A stretch of 64,000 bases of DNA from NCBI RefSeq assembly GCF_004795055.1, contig NZ_SSBJ01000001.1:1-64000 (forward strand), in the 5' to 3' direction. This DNA comes from Streptomyces sp. A1136. GTDB lineage: Bacteria; Actinomycetota; Actinomycetes; Streptomycetales; Streptomycetaceae. Positions within the stretch are counted from its first letter, which is position 1. Each line of letters begins with the position of its first letter. The position numbers and the translations under genes are program-made. Positions 62,063-64,000 of the stretch are shown one piece after another. The notes beneath the pieces are model-generated. The model did not search any database. It was given only the letters and a program-made list of their open reading frames with translations, and was not told where the DNA came from.

Positions 62063-62241
62063 GCACTCCGCACGCGGTGCGGATCGTACGCGGTGAGTCG
62101 CGCGTACCTCCGACGGCGGCCTGAAGGCCCAGGCAGTCACGTGCGACGCCCGGTAGGGCGGGTGGCGCGCGGCGGATCGTTCTCGGTTCCGTCGCGCGCC
62201 GCTCGCGCAAGCCGGAAGGAGCGGATGGATGAGCAGTCGGG

Positions 62242-62968
62242 ATGGGAAGGTCGGGTGGGATCGTGTCGGGTGGCGTCACGTCGGCGGACGTGGAGGAATC
62301 GGAGCACTCGGGACCCGGGCCTGCGGTGGGGGGCCTCGACGGCGGTCCGGAGTCGTGCTCGGGCGCCTCCGGACCGCGCCGACCGCTGGGGGTGGGCACA
62401 GGCGCCTTCGTCGTCCTGTGCCTGGCAACGGCGCTGATCCATGTGCTCGTCGTCTTTCTGCACGTGGCGCCGGCGAACGCCGTCTCCCAGCTTTACAGCG
62501 GGCCGATCAACGCCTGGGTCTATCCGCTCTTCGAGCAGAACTGGCGCCTCTTCGCCCCGGACCCGGAGTCGGTCAACCGACGGATTTCGGCGAGGACCAG
62601 GTATGCCGCCCCGGACGGCAGCGTGCGGGTGAGCGGCTGGTTCGACCTCAGCGCCACGGACGATTCCGCCGTCGAGCACGACCCCTTCCCCAGCCACACG
62701 GCGCAGAACATGCTGCGCCGAGCCTGGAGCTCCTACCTCGAAGCGTTCGGCGGTGACGACGAGCCGCGTTCGGAGCGGGCGGTGATGATGCGGACGTACC
62801 TGCGCAACATCGCGGCGGACCGCGTGGCCGCGCAGGGGCGCCGTTCCTTCGACTCGATCCAGCTTCGGGTGATCACATTCCCCGTCACCGCCCCGGGCGC
62901 CTCAAGTGCCACCCGCCCTCCCGCACCCCTCGACACCCGTTACCTGCCCTGGTGGAAGGTGGCCCCCC

Positions 62969-62982
<14 letters not shown>
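62242..62982 (+). CDS. DUF5819 family membrane-anchored protein
   Basis: A 246-aa protein. After a variable 45-residue start there is one membrane helix (GAFVVLCLATALIHVLVVFL) and the DUF5819 signature PINAWVYPLFEQNWRLFAPD. The rest (residues 105-246) is extracytoplasmic. In actinobacteria it is typically followed by an HTTM-domain gene, as here, with a 14-nt overlap. The role is unknown; together they look like a membrane modification unit. The start is uncertain: ATG 62242 is used, GTG 62263 is possible, and ATG 62229 behind GGAAGGAG is out of frame. Confidence 0.8.

Positions 62983-64000
<1,018 letters not shown>

Overview
The window is a high-GC actinomycete chromosome segment and almost certainly a Streptomyces. 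The codon usage has a G/C-rich third position. The gene content includes purA, kynAU, class II fba, pyrE, clpB, the dnaK-grpE-dnaJ-hspR operon with HspR (HAIR) operators, dcd and Streptomyces-type families (DUF3151, DUF2617, DUF5753 XRE, PucR, SARP-like and gamma-butyrolactone-receptor-like regulators). A consensus parS site at 22053-22066 fits a location in the central, origin-proximal part of the chromosome. This assignment rests on family recognition and was not checked by database search.

Layout. 1-6980: the end of a LysE exporter, then a tightly overlapping run of secreted hydrolase, membrane acyltransferase and two consecutive NarL-type histidine kinase/response regulator pairs. 7081-16954: a cytochrome P450, a diacylglycerol-kinase-like protein, purA, a beta-propeller protein, an alpha/beta hydrolase beside kynU and kynA (tryptophan to kynurenine to anthranilate), a DUF3151 protein, and a transposase-like protein that has lost its catalytic acids. 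17081-20702: a PucR regulator, then a SARP-like regulator and a butyrolactone-receptor-like repressor, each with an ARE-like palindrome upstream. 20912-31063: fba, pyrE, aldose epimerase, a CoxG-like protein, membrane spermidine synthase, DUF2617, a tiny Cys/Gly/Ser-rich membrane protein, an aminotransferase, a PIG-V-like transferase and a YbjN protein. 31064-40511: the HspR heat-shock regulon (clpB and the dnaK operon), enclosing a three-gene module of a LuxR-like regulator, a secreted peptide with tandem DLGWN repeats and a degenerate Rieske-like protein. 40512-46744: a sugar transferase, an EtfD-like membrane Fe-S protein, a Yip1 protein, a phosphoribosyltransferase, dcd and a mini zinc-ribbon protein.

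46775-55457 is a decayed integrative element in the 3' end of tRNA-Gly(CCC). It has an 85/79-bp att duplication, an integrase remnant and several broken genes. Its apparently intact cargo is a lactococcin-972-type bacteriocin locus: two diverged precursor genes in a 423-bp inverted repeat, a large membrane protein and an ABC ATPase. 55458-64000 is accessory chromosome: a DUF5994 protein, small proteins, a GNAT-AAA+ fusion, a broken SpoIIE-type phosphatase gene, an XRE regulator, a repeat-rich DUF3494 ice-binding-like protein, and a DUF5819/HTTM pair that runs off the window.

The most notable signals are the DLGWN-peptide/Rieske-like/LuxR module, the inverted bacteriocin duplication inside the tRNA island, the catalytically dead transposase-like gene next to two strong palindromes, the ARE-flanked SARP/receptor pair, and at least ten starts with a -10 box 6-7 nt upstream, which predicts leaderless mRNAs.
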